Positions 26,373-36,231 of a DNA stretch of 60,510 nt are shown here, piece after piece. How positions within the stretch are numbered: the first letter of the stretch is position 1; every line of letters starts with the position of its first letter. This stretch comes from JALONO01 sp038209965 (GTDB lineage Bacteria > Bacteroidota > Bacteroidia > Cytophagales > Thermoflexibacteraceae), in contig JBBQXF010000011.1 of NCBI GenBank assembly GCA_038209965.1, positions 1 to 60,510 of the forward strand, given 5' to 3'. The position numbers and the translations under genes are program-made. Below the pieces are notes generated by a model. The model was given only the letters and a program-made list of their open reading frames with translations, was not told where the DNA came from and ran no database searches.

Positions 26373-27380
26373 CTAAACAATAATCGAGGCTTGGGTGAGC
26401 ACCAGATCGAGGGGGGTTAGGTTGTTTTGACTGAGCGCGCTTCGCCAATTTTCGGGAAATTGGGCTTGGTATTGGAACGAATCGGGGCTGATGCACCATT
26501 GCAAGTATACTGATTTGCCATAGATCTGTTCTATCAGGCCAATGTATTCATCATAGCGGGCGAAATTGTGGAGGCCAAGCTCCAGCCACGTGGGAATGCC
26601 ATTGCCCACATCAGCCACGTTGCGGGGGTGTTTCTTATAAAAGTCTATGTACCCTTCCGTGTCTAGCAAGATGTGCTCATACGCTTTTGCCAAACCCAGC
26701 TCGCTGGCAATGTGATCACCGCTGTAGCTGTACCACATTGGCCCCCACAGGCTGGCAAAATGACCTTTGTGCCTGAGCAAGGTTTTTAGCAGAACCAAAC
26801 TTTGCTCAAAATCCCGGAGATGTTCAAGTACCGAGATTGAGATTAGCAGATCGGCCTTGGGGAAATTGGCAGGGAGTGGATTGCGCAAATCCATCTGATA
26901 AAACGAGACCTTCACACCATATTTGCTGATGGCTTCCTTGGTCACGTGATCCCAAGCAGTTTTATAGTTAAAATAATCACAGCCAATTATATGCTTGGGC
27001 CTGAGGTGCTTGGCAATGAGAAGGCACTCTCCCCCCGTTCCACAGCCAAATGAGGTAACCGTCTCAACTTTGCCCAAAGTCTTGGCTATTCTTTTCAAGA
27101 AAATTTCTGTCCCAAACCCCTTGTTGCCCCAGCTGATCACATTGGGCAATTGGGTTTGCGGTTGGGGCACCCCCAGTTTGACAAGTCGGCGATTGACCCA
27201 TTTTCTTTCCACCGCATTCTTTGCCGGATAAAGGATGCTTCCCAGCTTGAGTTTGATGGTTTGGCCAATACTAGCACTAAACAATTGTCCACCCTCGCTG
27301 GGAGTGGCATCAGCCGTCGGTGGAGCCGATTTTTCCACGTTTTGTGAGATCTGGAACAAAGGATGTTCGTTGTATTTCAT
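26373..27380 (-). CDS. Class I SAM-dependent methyltransferase
   Basis: 335 residues. The SAM site reads VTSFGCGTGGECLLIAKHL, with IIGCDYFNYKTAW and LLISISVLEHLRDFEQSLVLLKTLL after it. The N-terminal ~80 residues are unusual and rich in Lys and polar residues. A glycan or lipid-carrier methyltransferase is likely from context. 11 bases separate it from the acyltransferase downstream. Confidence 0.8.
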   Translation of the reverse strand: MKYNEHPLFQISQNVEKSAPPTADATPSEGGQLFSASIGQTIKLKLGSILYPAKNAVERKWVNRRLVKLGVPQPQTQLPNVISWGNKGFGTEIFLKRIAKTLGKVETVTSFGCGTGGECLLIAKHLRPKHIIGCDYFNYKTAWDHVTKEAISKYGVKVSFYQMDLRNPLPANFPKADLLISISVLEHLRDFEQSLVLLKTLLRHKGHFASLWGPMWYSYSGDHIASELGLAKAYEHILLDTEGYIDFYKKHPRNVADVGNGIPTWLELGLHNFARYDEYIGLIEQIYGKSVYLQWCISPDSFQYQAQFPENWRSALSQNNLTPLDLVLTQASIIV

Positions 27381-27409
27381 CGGTGGGCAAAAATGGAGAA
27401 AATTTACAG

Positions 27410-28564
27410 CTATTTATAAAATTCGGCGAAAGTGGTCAACCAAGCTGCCTTTTCTATGCTCTCATCATAGTGATCGCACACATGGCGAAACCCATTGTTG
27501 GCCAGTTCTTCCCGCAGTCCAATACCTGCCAAGAGTTTATCCAGTGCATTAGCAATGGCGCCCGGGGCTTCGCTGGGCACAAGTAGGCCAGTAACCCCAT
27601 CAATGACCAACTCATTGTTGCCGGGGATGTCGGTGGCCACACAGGGCAATGAGGCGGCCATCGCTTCTATCAGCCCCCCGGGCAGGCCCTCCGATAAACT
27701 GGGGAGGACAAACACATCGGCCAGCGCAAGCCAGGGGAGCACATCCCGTTGCTCACCCACGAAGTAAATAAGTGGCAGGCCATATTCTTGGACAAGCGAT
27801 TTCAGGGTAAGCTCATCTTCCCCGTTCCCAACCAACACCAAGTTAAACTCTTTTGGTGGCTGTTGCTGGACAAGTTGGTGCACGGCTTCCAATAGATAGC
27901 GTTGCCCTTTTTGGGTGGTTAATCGCGCAATACAAACGACGGTGTTGCCCGGTGGGATTCCATGTTGGTCTCTCAGGGCAGTGTTCGTTGGTTTAAAGTT
28001 AGCCACGGCCTTGGCTATCGCTCTTACGTCCCGGCTGTTGGGAATGGCCATAAGCCGCCCTCGGCCGGCATTGCTCAAGCCCAACAGTTGTGTGTAATGA
28101 TTTATCTGGGAAAACCCATTGAGGATGATCTTCTGGGCCCTTTCCGCCACTATTCTTTTGATTATTGGCGTTAACTTGGCCCGCACAACTTCCGCCCTTT
28201 GTGCGGGCACCAACTGCTCCACCACCAAAAACTTTTTCTTGGCCAGTGCCAAACCCAATTGTACCCACCGGCTGCTGTTCAAATGGTGCGCCCAAATGAT
28301 ATAAACGGTGGCATCGTCAAAAAGGCATCTTTTCAAAGTTTTGAACAAACCAGTCAATAAATACATCTGACGATTTGGGGTGTAGTCAAAAGTGTAGCTG
28401 ATTTGGTTGAATTTGAAATAGGATAACAACCTCAAATCGGTATCGGGGTTGCAATAAACCCGGAATGCCGCGTTATGGGCCGAGAGCATATCCAGTACCC
28501 GCATCAAATTGATCTCCGAGCCACCAAAACCTGGGCTGTCCAAGTGGATTGATATTTTAATCAT
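27410..28564 (-). CDS. Family 4 glycosyltransferase
   Basis: 384 residues, GT-B. N-terminal IKISIHLDSPGFGGSEINL (the GGSE donor-side loop), C-half VCIARLTTQKGQRYLLEAV, EFNLVLVGNGEDELTLKSL and the EX7E signature LSEGLPGGLIEAMAASLPCV with GVTGLLVP. ATG 28564 overlaps the upstream stop in ATGA, fixing the start and indicating coupling. Confidence 0.92.
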   Translation of the reverse strand: MIKISIHLDSPGFGGSEINLMRVLDMLSAHNAAFRVYCNPDTDLRLLSYFKFNQISYTFDYTPNRQMYLLTGLFKTLKRCLFDDATVYIIWAHHLNSSRWVQLGLALAKKKFLVVEQLVPAQRAEVVRAKLTPIIKRIVAERAQKIILNGFSQINHYTQLLGLSNAGRGRLMAIPNSRDVRAIAKAVANFKPTNTALRDQHGIPPGNTVVCIARLTTQKGQRYLLEAVHQLVQQQPPKEFNLVLVGNGEDELTLKSLVQEYGLPLIYFVGEQRDVLPWLALADVFVLPSLSEGLPGGLIEAMAASLPCVATDIPGNNELVIDGVTGLLVPSEAPGAIANALDKLLAGIGLREELANNGFRHVCDHYDESIEKAAWLTTFAEFYK

Positions 28565-29283
28565 TTTCTGGGTATCTTTTTTGCTAATACTTGCCACCCC
28601 AACGAGATGGGGGGGATTGGGTTCTTTTCAATTGTCCTTTTGTCCAATAAAATCAAGATTGCGAATATTGGAAAGAATAAAAAATATAAAATATCGGCAA
28701 ATGGCCGGCGCGAGATCGAATTACTGATGGCAAAGTGCATGACTGCCACTGTAGTTGCCAGCACCCCGCCCCGGGGCTTGGCCCAAGCCAGCTCCATGTT
28801 TGCCATGGCCAAGCGATGTTTCAGGCCATAATAGGTATAGCGTTGGAAATCATAAGGCACTTCGTGGTGCGGGATCACAAATGGTACGGTAAATAGCGCG
28901 TGGCCATTGTCTTTTAAAACCCGGCCAATCTCATTTAGCAGTAGCATTGGCTCTTGGGCATGTTCCAGCACTTCGGTACAAAGTACCGAATCAAAGGTGG
29001 AATCGCCAAACGGAATATGGGTGCCGTCAAATGTAAAGTTAAAATTGTTTTGTTCGTGGGGCGAAGTGCCCACGTCGATTCCTATATACTTTTCACACGC
29101 CATCAATGATTGGTAGGGCTTGTTGCCACACCCCACATCCAACAAATCTCCGGTTAAGGAAGGGCTGGCAGCCAAAATGCCCTCTAAAATATATTTGCGG
29201 TGCAAGTAGAGGAGCACTGTCCATGGACCAAGTTTGGGTGAAGTGAAACTTGCGGCACTGCTATAGTTGGGTGGCGAAAACAT
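28561..29283 (-). CDS. Type 11 SAM-dependent methyltransferase
   Basis: 240 residues. GDLLDVGCGNKPYQSLM is the SAM-binding loop, FDSVLCTEVLEHAQEP and LNEIGRVLKDNGHALFTVPF complete the methyltransferase core, followed by a C-terminal hydrophobic helix (FADILYFLFFPIFAILILL) that may tether it to the membrane near the lipid-linked glycan. ATG 29283 begins 1 base after the upstream flippase stop codon. Confidence 0.87.
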   Translation of the reverse strand: MFSPPNYSSAASFTSPKLGPWTVLLYLHRKYILEGILAASPSLTGDLLDVGCGNKPYQSLMACEKYIGIDVGTSPHEQNNFNFTFDGTHIPFGDSTFDSVLCTEVLEHAQEPMLLLNEIGRVLKDNGHALFTVPFVIPHHEVPYDFQRYTYYGLKHRLAMANMELAWAKPRGGVLATTVAVMHFAISNSISRRPFADILYFLFFPIFAILILLDKRTIEKNPIPPISLGWQVLAKKIPRK

Positions 29284-29284
29284 G

Positions 29285-30808
29285 TTAAACAACCGTTTTG
29301 ATTTTGGTGAGCAATGAGGTTAGTTGGCCCCGAAGCGGGCTGTGGATCAAGATAATGCACCAAAGCAGGACAACACCGAGACTAGTGCATAAGATGCCGA
29401 TGCCAAATTGGCCGATACTGCTAAATGAGGTGCTCTCTGGCAAGAAAAAGCTCAAAATCAAAAACGCGACGGCAATAATCGAGCTATGGAGTGCCGTAAA
29501 CAGGGAAAGCCAGTTTCGCCGAACCAAAAACATGCTCAACAGCACCACTTGCAGAACCGAAGCAATGAGAGAAGCAATGACCACCCCGATAATACCCAAG
29601 TAATGTACCAACCCACCGGCCACCATTACTTTGACAATGGCTTGGATCCACGCAGAGCGGGTAGTAATCTTGGGGTAGTTGGCGGCCAAAATAAACATTC
29701 CCAATAAATTGCCGCTAATTCTTAAATAAACGACAAAGCCAATTAGGCTGGCCAAAATTTTTGCATTTGGATAGTCAAACTTACCATCCATCCAGAGATG
29801 GATAAAAGAGGGAAGCCATAAACTTATTCCGATGAAGGCTAGTGTAGCCAAGCCGGTTGATATATAAGTGTATTTGGCCAATGTTAGCTTGGCCGATTCA
29901 CCGCCTTGCGCCAGTATCGTTGTAAAGGCCGGAAATGCGCTGGTGGCCAGGCGGCTTACAAAGTCAAAGGCCATTTGTGGGAATCGCCACCAGATCATAT
30001 ATATCCCTACCAAGGACAAGTCCCCTGTCAGGCCCAAAATGATGCTGTCACTGGTGGCCTCAATGGTCCACGCAATCCCCCCAAGGGTAGTAACAGCCGC
30101 GAACTTCAATTGAACCATGAAGTTTGCTACCTCACTTTTCACTGGCCTTTTGACAATCCAAGGGCACTTGTAATGTTTGATTTGCCTTAGCAGCCACCAA
30201 TTAATGGTGCTCAATAGAATCTCGGCGATCAGGACTCCATAAATTCCCCAACTAGTGTACAACAGCAGTGCCCCTCCAATCAAAGAAATAGCCAGTGATT
30301 TGCAGACCGCAGTCAGATTGACCAAATGCTGTTGATTACTGCCAATCAGGGCGGCTGCAATGGGGCGCTGCAAGAATCCTACCAGTTGATTGGTGCCAAT
30401 CAACAAGAATACAACTAGTGCAAAAGTGCGATCTTCGGCGCTGAACAGGTGAAACAGATAGCCAAATGATATTCCCATCGCTGTGCCAACAACTACCAAA
30501 AAAGCCACCAGCACTACATATCGGTTAAATCTGATTAAGTTCCAATAGTTTTCGTTTGCTTTTTGAAACTCTTGCTTGGCTATAGCCTCAGCAATAAAGC
30601 GGGAAACGGTGAAGTCTAGCCCCAATTGAAGGACACTGATGTAGCTAGCAATTTGAAGTAAAAGGGAATAGGCCCCGAAATAGTTATCCGGTAAGACATT
30701 GACAATCAGCTTTAAAAGCCAGAAACTGGTAATAAGGCCAGAAAAAACGCTCAATAAACTGGTCGAGTAGGCACTAAATACCCGGTTTCTTAGAACGCGT
30801 TTTACCAT
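29285..30808 (-). CDS. Wzx-type polysaccharide flippase (MOP superfamily)
   Basis: 507 residues with about twelve to fourteen membrane helices spread evenly, beginning FSAYSTSLLSVFSGLITSFWLLKLI and including YSLLLQIASYISVLQLGLDFTVSRFIAE, the typical RfbX/polysaccharide_synt N-terminal pattern. It would flip the undecaprenyl-linked repeat unit to the periplasm for the polymerase at 21.4 kb. The Wzx/Wzy/Wzc/Wza set makes this a Wzy-dependent pathway. Confidence 0.87.
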   Translation of the reverse strand: MVKRVLRNRVFSAYSTSLLSVFSGLITSFWLLKLIVNVLPDNYFGAYSLLLQIASYISVLQLGLDFTVSRFIAEAIAKQEFQKANENYWNLIRFNRYVVLVAFLVVVGTAMGISFGYLFHLFSAEDRTFALVVFLLIGTNQLVGFLQRPIAAALIGSNQQHLVNLTAVCKSLAISLIGGALLLYTSWGIYGVLIAEILLSTINWWLLRQIKHYKCPWIVKRPVKSEVANFMVQLKFAAVTTLGGIAWTIEATSDSIILGLTGDLSLVGIYMIWWRFPQMAFDFVSRLATSAFPAFTTILAQGGESAKLTLAKYTYISTGLATLAFIGISLWLPSFIHLWMDGKFDYPNAKILASLIGFVVYLRISGNLLGMFILAANYPKITTRSAWIQAIVKVMVAGGLVHYLGIIGVVIASLIASVLQVVLLSMFLVRRNWLSLFTALHSSIIAVAFLILSFFLPESTSFSSIGQFGIGILCTSLGVVLLWCIILIHSPLRGQLTSLLTKIKTVV

Positions 30809-30911
30809 AAATGCTGGTTTACCACCCAACCCGCGCAACACCTTGCTTTGGGGCACGGTTGCTTTTGTCTGTCAACTGGGTAATTTCCGCCAATTGTTAC
30901 AAAAGTATGTC

Positions 30912-31544
30912 CTACAAAAATTCGTTGATGAGGACCCGCCTAATTTTCTTCAACTTTTTCAGAAAACTTTGCCCAAAACCACTGACATCACTTTTGGTTG
31001 GGGTGAGCAAATAAATCATTCCGGCATCAATCCGTTGATAATCCAACTGACCTAAGGAACTGAAATCCGCCGCTGTCCAATGAGACACATGATTTTCGTA
31101 CTCACTCTCATACAAATGCTGCTCAAAAAAATCTCTTGGTGTGGCAATGATCAAGGAAATTTTTCTTGACATAAAAAATTTTACAACTTCAAGTGCTTCT
31201 TGCTTTGGGAGATGCTCAATGATATCTACCATCAACACCAAGTCATACTCCTCAAACGCCTTGTAGGTATCTAGGATGCTCCCGGTGTACACTTTGCGAT
31301 AGATGTGATCCAAGTGGGGCAGCAGTAAATCTTCATCGATTTCAACTGCATCAATCGTGATGCGGCTTTGCTCCCACAACCTCAAACTTGGATCAATCCG
31401 GGCTTTCTGGTCAATGCCAATATACTCATGGATCAAGAACCCATACTTGCCAAACCCTTTGCCAATGTCCAATACTTTCTTCGGGCCTAAGCTCCCAACC
31501 AGATGTAGGATTGTTGGGATCTGGCTCATAAAACTAGTTGCCAT
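30912..31544 (-). CDS. SAM-dependent methyltransferase-like protein
   Basis: 210 residues. VLDIGKGFGKYGFLIHEYI resembles motif I, although Lys replaces the usual first Cys/Gly position; DAVEIDEDLLLPHL and YDLVLMVDIIEHLPKQEAL fit motifs post-I and II. The C-terminus is basic (KKLKKIRRVL). Probably a methyltransferase acting in the polysaccharide pathway; substrate unknown. Confidence 0.72.
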   Translation of the reverse strand: MATSFMSQIPTILHLVGSLGPKKVLDIGKGFGKYGFLIHEYIGIDQKARIDPSLRLWEQSRITIDAVEIDEDLLLPHLDHIYRKVYTGSILDTYKAFEEYDLVLMVDIIEHLPKQEALEVVKFFMSRKISLIIATPRDFFEQHLYESEYENHVSHWTAADFSSLGQLDYQRIDAGMIYLLTPTKSDVSGFGQSFLKKLKKIRRVLINEFL

Positions 31545-31787
31545 AATTAATTGCTGCTTTTGGGAATTACTATAATTGAAGATTAGTTTGTTTGAAGTTA
31601 GGCTGAGGTGAAAATGCGAAAATCAAGAGAAAGAGTTCACTTGATTGATTTTCAGTGATTTATTTCCGTGGGCACTACAGAGGAGACATCAACAACAATA
31701 AAACACAGAGCAGCTGTAGCGGGGTCAGGTGGCCTTTCTAATTTCGGTCGACCATAAGATGCCAAACGTTTTTAGTGATCTCTATTT

Positions 31788-32807
31788 CTAGGCGGCCACG
31801 CGGCGGTAAATCGCCTCCAACTGCCCCGCAATCAGTTCAGCCTTGAAACGTTTCTGGTTTTCAAATCCATTGAGGATGAGCTGCTCGCGGTAAGCGTCCT
31901 CTTCGATTACTTTCAAGATGCCCCGGCGAATATCGGCCACATCGAACGGGTCAACTAAGTGGGCAGCATTGCCCGCCACTTCGGGCATGGAAGACACGTT
32001 TGCCGTGACCACTGGCCGGCCCACGATGTTGGCTTCTACGATGGGCATCCCGAAACCTTCATGCGTGGACACAAAAGTGACCAGGTCGCACTCTTTGTAT
32101 TTATTGACCATTTCTTCCTCTGATAAGCGGGCCGAGATGGAACAGCTCAGCCCATATTGGTCAAGTTTGTCCATTACTTCCTTCGCCACCCCGTCCCCAA
32201 TTATTTCTAGGTGGCACGGGATTTCTTTCAATGCCTCCACCAAACGTTCCAAGTTTTTATTGCGCTTGGTTCCCACTTGCAAAATTATTGGCCGCTGCTT
32301 GTCGAACACTTTGCGGCAAGGGGCCAGTTTGTTCAAAACCGGCACGTGAACCACCTCAATTTTGGTCGGGTCACAGTGCAGTAGTTTCACCAGTTCGTCT
32401 TTGGTCGCTTGTGAAATGGTGGTAACCACTGCGGCCCGCCTGACTGGGAGGGCAACCCAGAAAATTTTCAGGATATACCGGGCTACCGGGTTGGGGTGGT
32501 GCATCATCCCCAAGTCCAATAGGGTAAGCACTGTCCGGTTTTTTTTTAAGAAAAGTCCAATGAAAGTAATGTCGCCCGTGATGTGGTTCACATAGCCGCT
32601 TCTTTGGGCAAAGGCTGCTTCCAGACCAATGTATAGGCGCTTCCAGAAACCATTGCTGGGGTATTTGGCCACCTGCACTACGCTCTCGGTATTGTCAGAA
32701 AAGTGTGCCCGGATTTCCTTGAAGAGAATTTCCACGCTGAAATTTTGTGGCCGGGGTTTTCGTTGAAAAAAGATTACTTTTAGGTTTTGTCGGTTGTCAT
32801 CTTGCAT
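31788..32807 (-). CDS. Family 4 glycosyltransferase, tandem paralogue 1
   Basis: 339 residues. Shared features with the next gene at 33010: FWKRLYIGLEAAF, YVNHITGD, RTVLTLLDLGMMHHP and TTISQATKDEL. The donor half has PIILQVGTKRNKNLERLVEAL and an EX7E motif in THEGFGMPIVEANIVGRPVV. Mannosyl- or rhamnosyl-type enzymes have this NHITGD pattern. About 200 bases separate the two paralogues, which probably add successive sugars. Confidence 0.88.
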   Translation of the reverse strand: MQDDNRQNLKVIFFQRKPRPQNFSVEILFKEIRAHFSDNTESVVQVAKYPSNGFWKRLYIGLEAAFAQRSGYVNHITGDITFIGLFLKKNRTVLTLLDLGMMHHPNPVARYILKIFWVALPVRRAAVVTTISQATKDELVKLLHCDPTKIEVVHVPVLNKLAPCRKVFDKQRPIILQVGTKRNKNLERLVEALKEIPCHLEIIGDGVAKEVMDKLDQYGLSCSISARLSEEEMVNKYKECDLVTFVSTHEGFGMPIVEANIVGRPVVTANVSSMPEVAGNAAHLVDPFDVADIRRGILKVIEEDAYREQLILNGFENQKRFKAELIAGQLEAIYRRVAA

Positions 32808-33009
32808 TATTACCTGATTGAGTTTTTACACTTTGATGATCAATAGGTTAAAAATAATTTTGTCGCTCGGCCAACCTTAGTAAATTCAATTTCTACCTAT
32901 TCCAACAAAATATGAACTACCCGGATATATGATGCAGACATTTTTTCATCTCAAAGAGTGTTTAAAAACGTGATTTATTGGTTTTAAGTATATCTGAACT
33001 TGAATTAAC

Positions 33010-34017
33010 TCACAAGCCGTTGGCAATGAGTTTGTAGATAGCACAATAGTCGTTGGTTATTTTATCCAGCGTAAACCGCTTGCGGTTCACGAAGCCGTTG
33101 GCAATGAGCTGCTCCCGATAAGCCTCATCGTGGATAAGTTTTTCAAAACCGGCCCGCATCTGCTCTACCTCAAGGGGATCAACCAAGTGCGCGGCATCGC
33201 CGGCCACTTCGGGCATGGAGAGGATATTGCCCGTTATCACTGCCCGGCCCGTGGCATTGGCCTCGACGATGGGCATCCCAAATCCTTCATAAGTGGAAAT
33301 GAGGGTCACAATATCGCAAGCGTGATATTTTTGGCGGATATCCTCCTCGGACAGGTTCCAAGAAATTTGATAGCTCATCCCATACGCTTTTAGTTGATTC
33401 TCTAACTCGGGGGCCAGCTTGCCCACTATTTCCAAGTGGCAAGGGATCGGTTTGAGGGCCTCGATGAGCCGGCCAATGTTTTTGTTCGGGGCACACCCCA
33501 GTTGTAAAATGACCGGTTTTTCCTTGTTGAAAGGCTTGGGACTGGGCCGGTAATCGTCAGAGATGGGCACATGCACCACCTTGATTTTTTCCGGGTCACA
33601 CTTCATGAATTTGAGCACTTCATCTTTGGTTGCCTGCGAGATGGTGGTCACCAAGGCCGCCCGGCCAATGGGGACAGTGAGCCAAAAGAAGCGCAGGACA
33701 TTTCTGGCCCGCTCCGATGGGTGGTTCATAAAACCTACATCCAACACCGTGAGAACGGTTCGTTTTTTCTTGAGGAAAGTAGTCAAGAAATGCACATCAC
33801 CAGTGATGTGGTTTACATCACCCTGCCGAAAAATGGCTTCAATGGCAATGTAGAGCCGTTTCCAGATCCCTTGGCTTTCATAAGTGGCGGTCGATTTGAA
33901 GCCCCTGAAGCCCTGGGGCAAATTTTCGCGGATCGAGTTATAGATAAACTCAACGCTAAAATTGCCATATTTTCGTGGCCGCCGGTGAAAAAAAACTACT
34001 TTGGTTGGATTATCCAT
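33010..34017 (-). CDS. Family 4 glycosyltransferase, tandem paralogue 2
   Basis: 335 residues. Close homologue of the 31788 gene through the whole length (VNHITGD, RTVLTVLDVGFMNHP, TTISQATKDEVLKF, then YEGFGMPIVEANATGRAVI). ATG 34017 lies inside the 3' end of the gmd gene, an 8-base overlap. Gene duplication with divergence of donor or acceptor choice is the simplest reading. Confidence 0.88.
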   Translation of the reverse strand: MDNPTKVVFFHRRPRKYGNFSVEFIYNSIRENLPQGFRGFKSTATYESQGIWKRLYIAIEAIFRQGDVNHITGDVHFLTTFLKKKRTVLTVLDVGFMNHPSERARNVLRFFWLTVPIGRAALVTTISQATKDEVLKFMKCDPEKIKVVHVPISDDYRPSPKPFNKEKPVILQLGCAPNKNIGRLIEALKPIPCHLEIVGKLAPELENQLKAYGMSYQISWNLSEEDIRQKYHACDIVTLISTYEGFGMPIVEANATGRAVITGNILSMPEVAGDAAHLVDPLEVEQMRAGFEKLIHDEAYREQLIANGFVNRKRFTLDKITNDYCAIYKLIANGL

Positions 34018-34999
34018 TTTTTCCAGCTTGCCAATCGATCCATTTGCGCTCGTCCACCAATAACTGGTCGATCAGATCTTCGGTGGTTAAGTTATATTCC
34101 CAGTCCAATTGCTTTTTTGCTTTGGCATTGTCCCCATAAATGATGGCCAGATCCAGCGAGCGCATCAAGGTAGGATCCAACCGGATGTGCTGGGACATAT
34201 CCAAGTCCAATTTTGTGAACACCCGGGCCAACAAATCCAGCAAACTGGTCACTTGCCCTGAGCAGATGACATAATCGGAGGGCTTCTCTTGTTGGAGCAT
34301 CCGCCACATGGCATCCACATAGGCGGGCGCGTATCCCCAGTCGCGGCTGATGGCCAAATTGCCCACTTTCAGCTCGTCGGCTTGCCCCAGTTTTATTTTT
34401 ATAGCCGTGTTCACTATTTTTTTGATGACAAAATTTTCCCCACGGAGGGCAGACTCATGGTTGAACAAAATACCACAGGCCGTAAAAAGGCCGTAAGCTT
34501 CCCGATAGTTCACCGTGAGCCAATGCGCAGAGGCTTTTGAAATCCCATAAGGACTGACCGGGTGGAAAAGCAACGATTCCCGGATGGGCAAATTTTGGAG
34601 GGAGACATTGCCAAACATTTCGCTGCTGGAAGCTTGGTAAAACCGGATTTTTCTATCAAACCTCCGAATCCCTTCCAACAAGTTTATCACGCTCAGCGTG
34701 TTGAACGTAAACGTTTCTTGCGGGTGTTGGAACGATTGCCCCACTGAACTCTGGGCCGCCAAATTATAGATTTCATCCGGCTTGTGGGTTTCTAGGCACG
34801 CCAATACTTCGGCGGGATTGGTCAGATCACAGGAAATGACCCTTACCTGTTGTCCTATGCCCAAATAATCCAAGCGAAACAATGCTTTGCGGTCTAGGTG
34901 CCGGGTGATGCCAACCACCTGATAATGGTTGTTGATCAACAACTTGGCAAGGAATGCCCCGTCTTGTCCCGAGATCCCGGTTACCAGCGCGGTTTTCAT
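34010..34999 (-). CDS. gmd: GDP-mannose 4,6-dehydratase
   Basis: 329 residues. NAD(P)-binding TGISGQDGAFLAKLL (7-21), the active-site series YQASSSEMFG, SPYGISKASAHW (Tyr and Lys) and the family-specific GILFNHESALRGENFV and ISRDWGYAPAYVDAMW mark GMD, which turns GDP-mannose into GDP-4-keto-6-deoxymannose. Slightly shorter than typical (340-370). It supplies a 6-deoxyhexose precursor (GDP-L-fucose, GDP-D-rhamnose or perosamine) for the exopolysaccharide; no partner reductase or aminotransferase is in this window. Confidence 0.9.
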   Translation of the reverse strand: MKTALVTGISGQDGAFLAKLLINNHYQVVGITRHLDRKALFRLDYLGIGQQVRVISCDLTNPAEVLACLETHKPDEIYNLAAQSSVGQSFQHPQETFTFNTLSVINLLEGIRRFDRKIRFYQASSSEMFGNVSLQNLPIRESLLFHPVSPYGISKASAHWLTVNYREAYGLFTACGILFNHESALRGENFVIKKIVNTAIKIKLGQADELKVGNLAISRDWGYAPAYVDAMWRMLQQEKPSDYVICSGQVTSLLDLLARVFTKLDLDMSQHIRLDPTLMRSLDLAIIYGDNAKAKKQLDWEYNLTTEDLIDQLLVDERKWIDWQAGKNG

Positions 35000-35002
35000 T
35001 GG

Positions 35003-36115
35003 TTAGTTGTGGTTGAGGGTTAGATCCAATAGATTGGCGAGGCGTTGTTGATAGTGGCAATAGGCAAAATGGGCGACTGCTTGCTCGGAGATGGCACTCC
35101 GGTCCCAGCAAGCTGGGCCGTTCTCGATGGCTCGGGCAATGCTATCAATGTTGTCCGGATCAACCAAAATCCCAAGCTTGCCTCCCAGCAGGGCCTCCGG
35201 TGATCCGTCTTGATCGCCGGCTATACATGGCAGGCCAAAGGAGGCAGCCTCAATATAGACAATCCCAAAACCCTCACCCTTGGAGGGCATGACAAACATA
35301 TCAACGGATGAATATATTTGCCGCAACTCTTGGTCGGTCACGTAGCCAGTCAGCGTTACCATCGATTGCAGGCCGTATTGTTCTACCAATGCCTCCACTC
35401 GCTTTTTTTCCTTCATATCCGCCTTGCCCACAAGGAAGTAATGGGTATTTGCCAGCCTGCCGCTTTGTTTGAGCAAGTGCAGGGAAGCTAGTACCTTGTC
35501 GTATCCTTTGTATTGTTCACGGGTTTGGATCCGGGCCACTGTTAAAAGCAGAGTGGTGCCGGCTAGTAAAGCGTATTTATTGGCTAGATAACTGTTTTTC
35601 TGGGGGGTGGCCGGCACCTCCCAAAATGGATCAAGGGTATTGGGGAACAGCACTATTTTTTCTGGCAATGCTCCGTGCAACTTCACAATCTTGTTTTTGG
35701 TGAATCCACTCACCGAAAGAATGAGGTCGGCATTGTTCAATGCTTTTCGTTTAATAAAACTCAGCGGAAACCAGACGTCTACGCCATGAACGATAAGCCA
35801 GACCTGTTTTTTGGGAAAAAAAAACTTGATCAATACACCCAATAGGGCCAAATTGATATGGCCCAAAACAATGAGGTTACTACGATAGGCGGCAACTAAG
35901 CTTTGCAGGGCGAAAAAATACAAGTTGCCCGAGAATCCTTTCCAGCCCACATTATTTACATACCGCTCATCGTGTCGGGAGTCGTATGCGCTGTAAGCCC
36001 TGAAACTGTGCGGCGAGTCGCTTAATGCCCTGCAAAAAGCTTGGTTAAATTTTTCAATACCACCAACCTTGAAAAATCCAATCAAATAAAGAAACAAGAT
36101 TTTTTTTGGCGGCAT
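35003..36115 (-). CDS. Family 4 glycosyltransferase
   Basis: 370 residues. FKVGGIEKFNQAFCRAL (donor-side GGIE loop), LLLTVARIQTREQYKGYDKVL, and EX7E motif KGEGFGIVYIEAASFGLPCI. Typical mannosyl- or rhamnosyltransferase-like GT-B enzyme. First glycosyltransferase after the antiterminator gene; 3 bases separate its stop from the gmd start. Confidence 0.9.
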   Translation of the reverse strand: MPPKKILFLYLIGFFKVGGIEKFNQAFCRALSDSPHSFRAYSAYDSRHDERYVNNVGWKGFSGNLYFFALQSLVAAYRSNLIVLGHINLALLGVLIKFFFPKKQVWLIVHGVDVWFPLSFIKRKALNNADLILSVSGFTKNKIVKLHGALPEKIVLFPNTLDPFWEVPATPQKNSYLANKYALLAGTTLLLTVARIQTREQYKGYDKVLASLHLLKQSGRLANTHYFLVGKADMKEKKRVEALVEQYGLQSMVTLTGYVTDQELRQIYSSVDMFVMPSKGEGFGIVYIEAASFGLPCIAGDQDGSPEALLGGKLGILVDPDNIDSIARAIENGPACWDRSAISEQAVAHFAYCHYQQRLANLLDLTLNHN

Positions 36116-36231
36116 TTAGTTGGTAATATAAGCAAAAAGACTCGGCTTCGCCTCGTGACCCCCACATAATGGTACGGTTTGGGAGAAATTTTACTAATGA
36201 GGGGCGAAATTAAGGAAGAATATTGACATTA

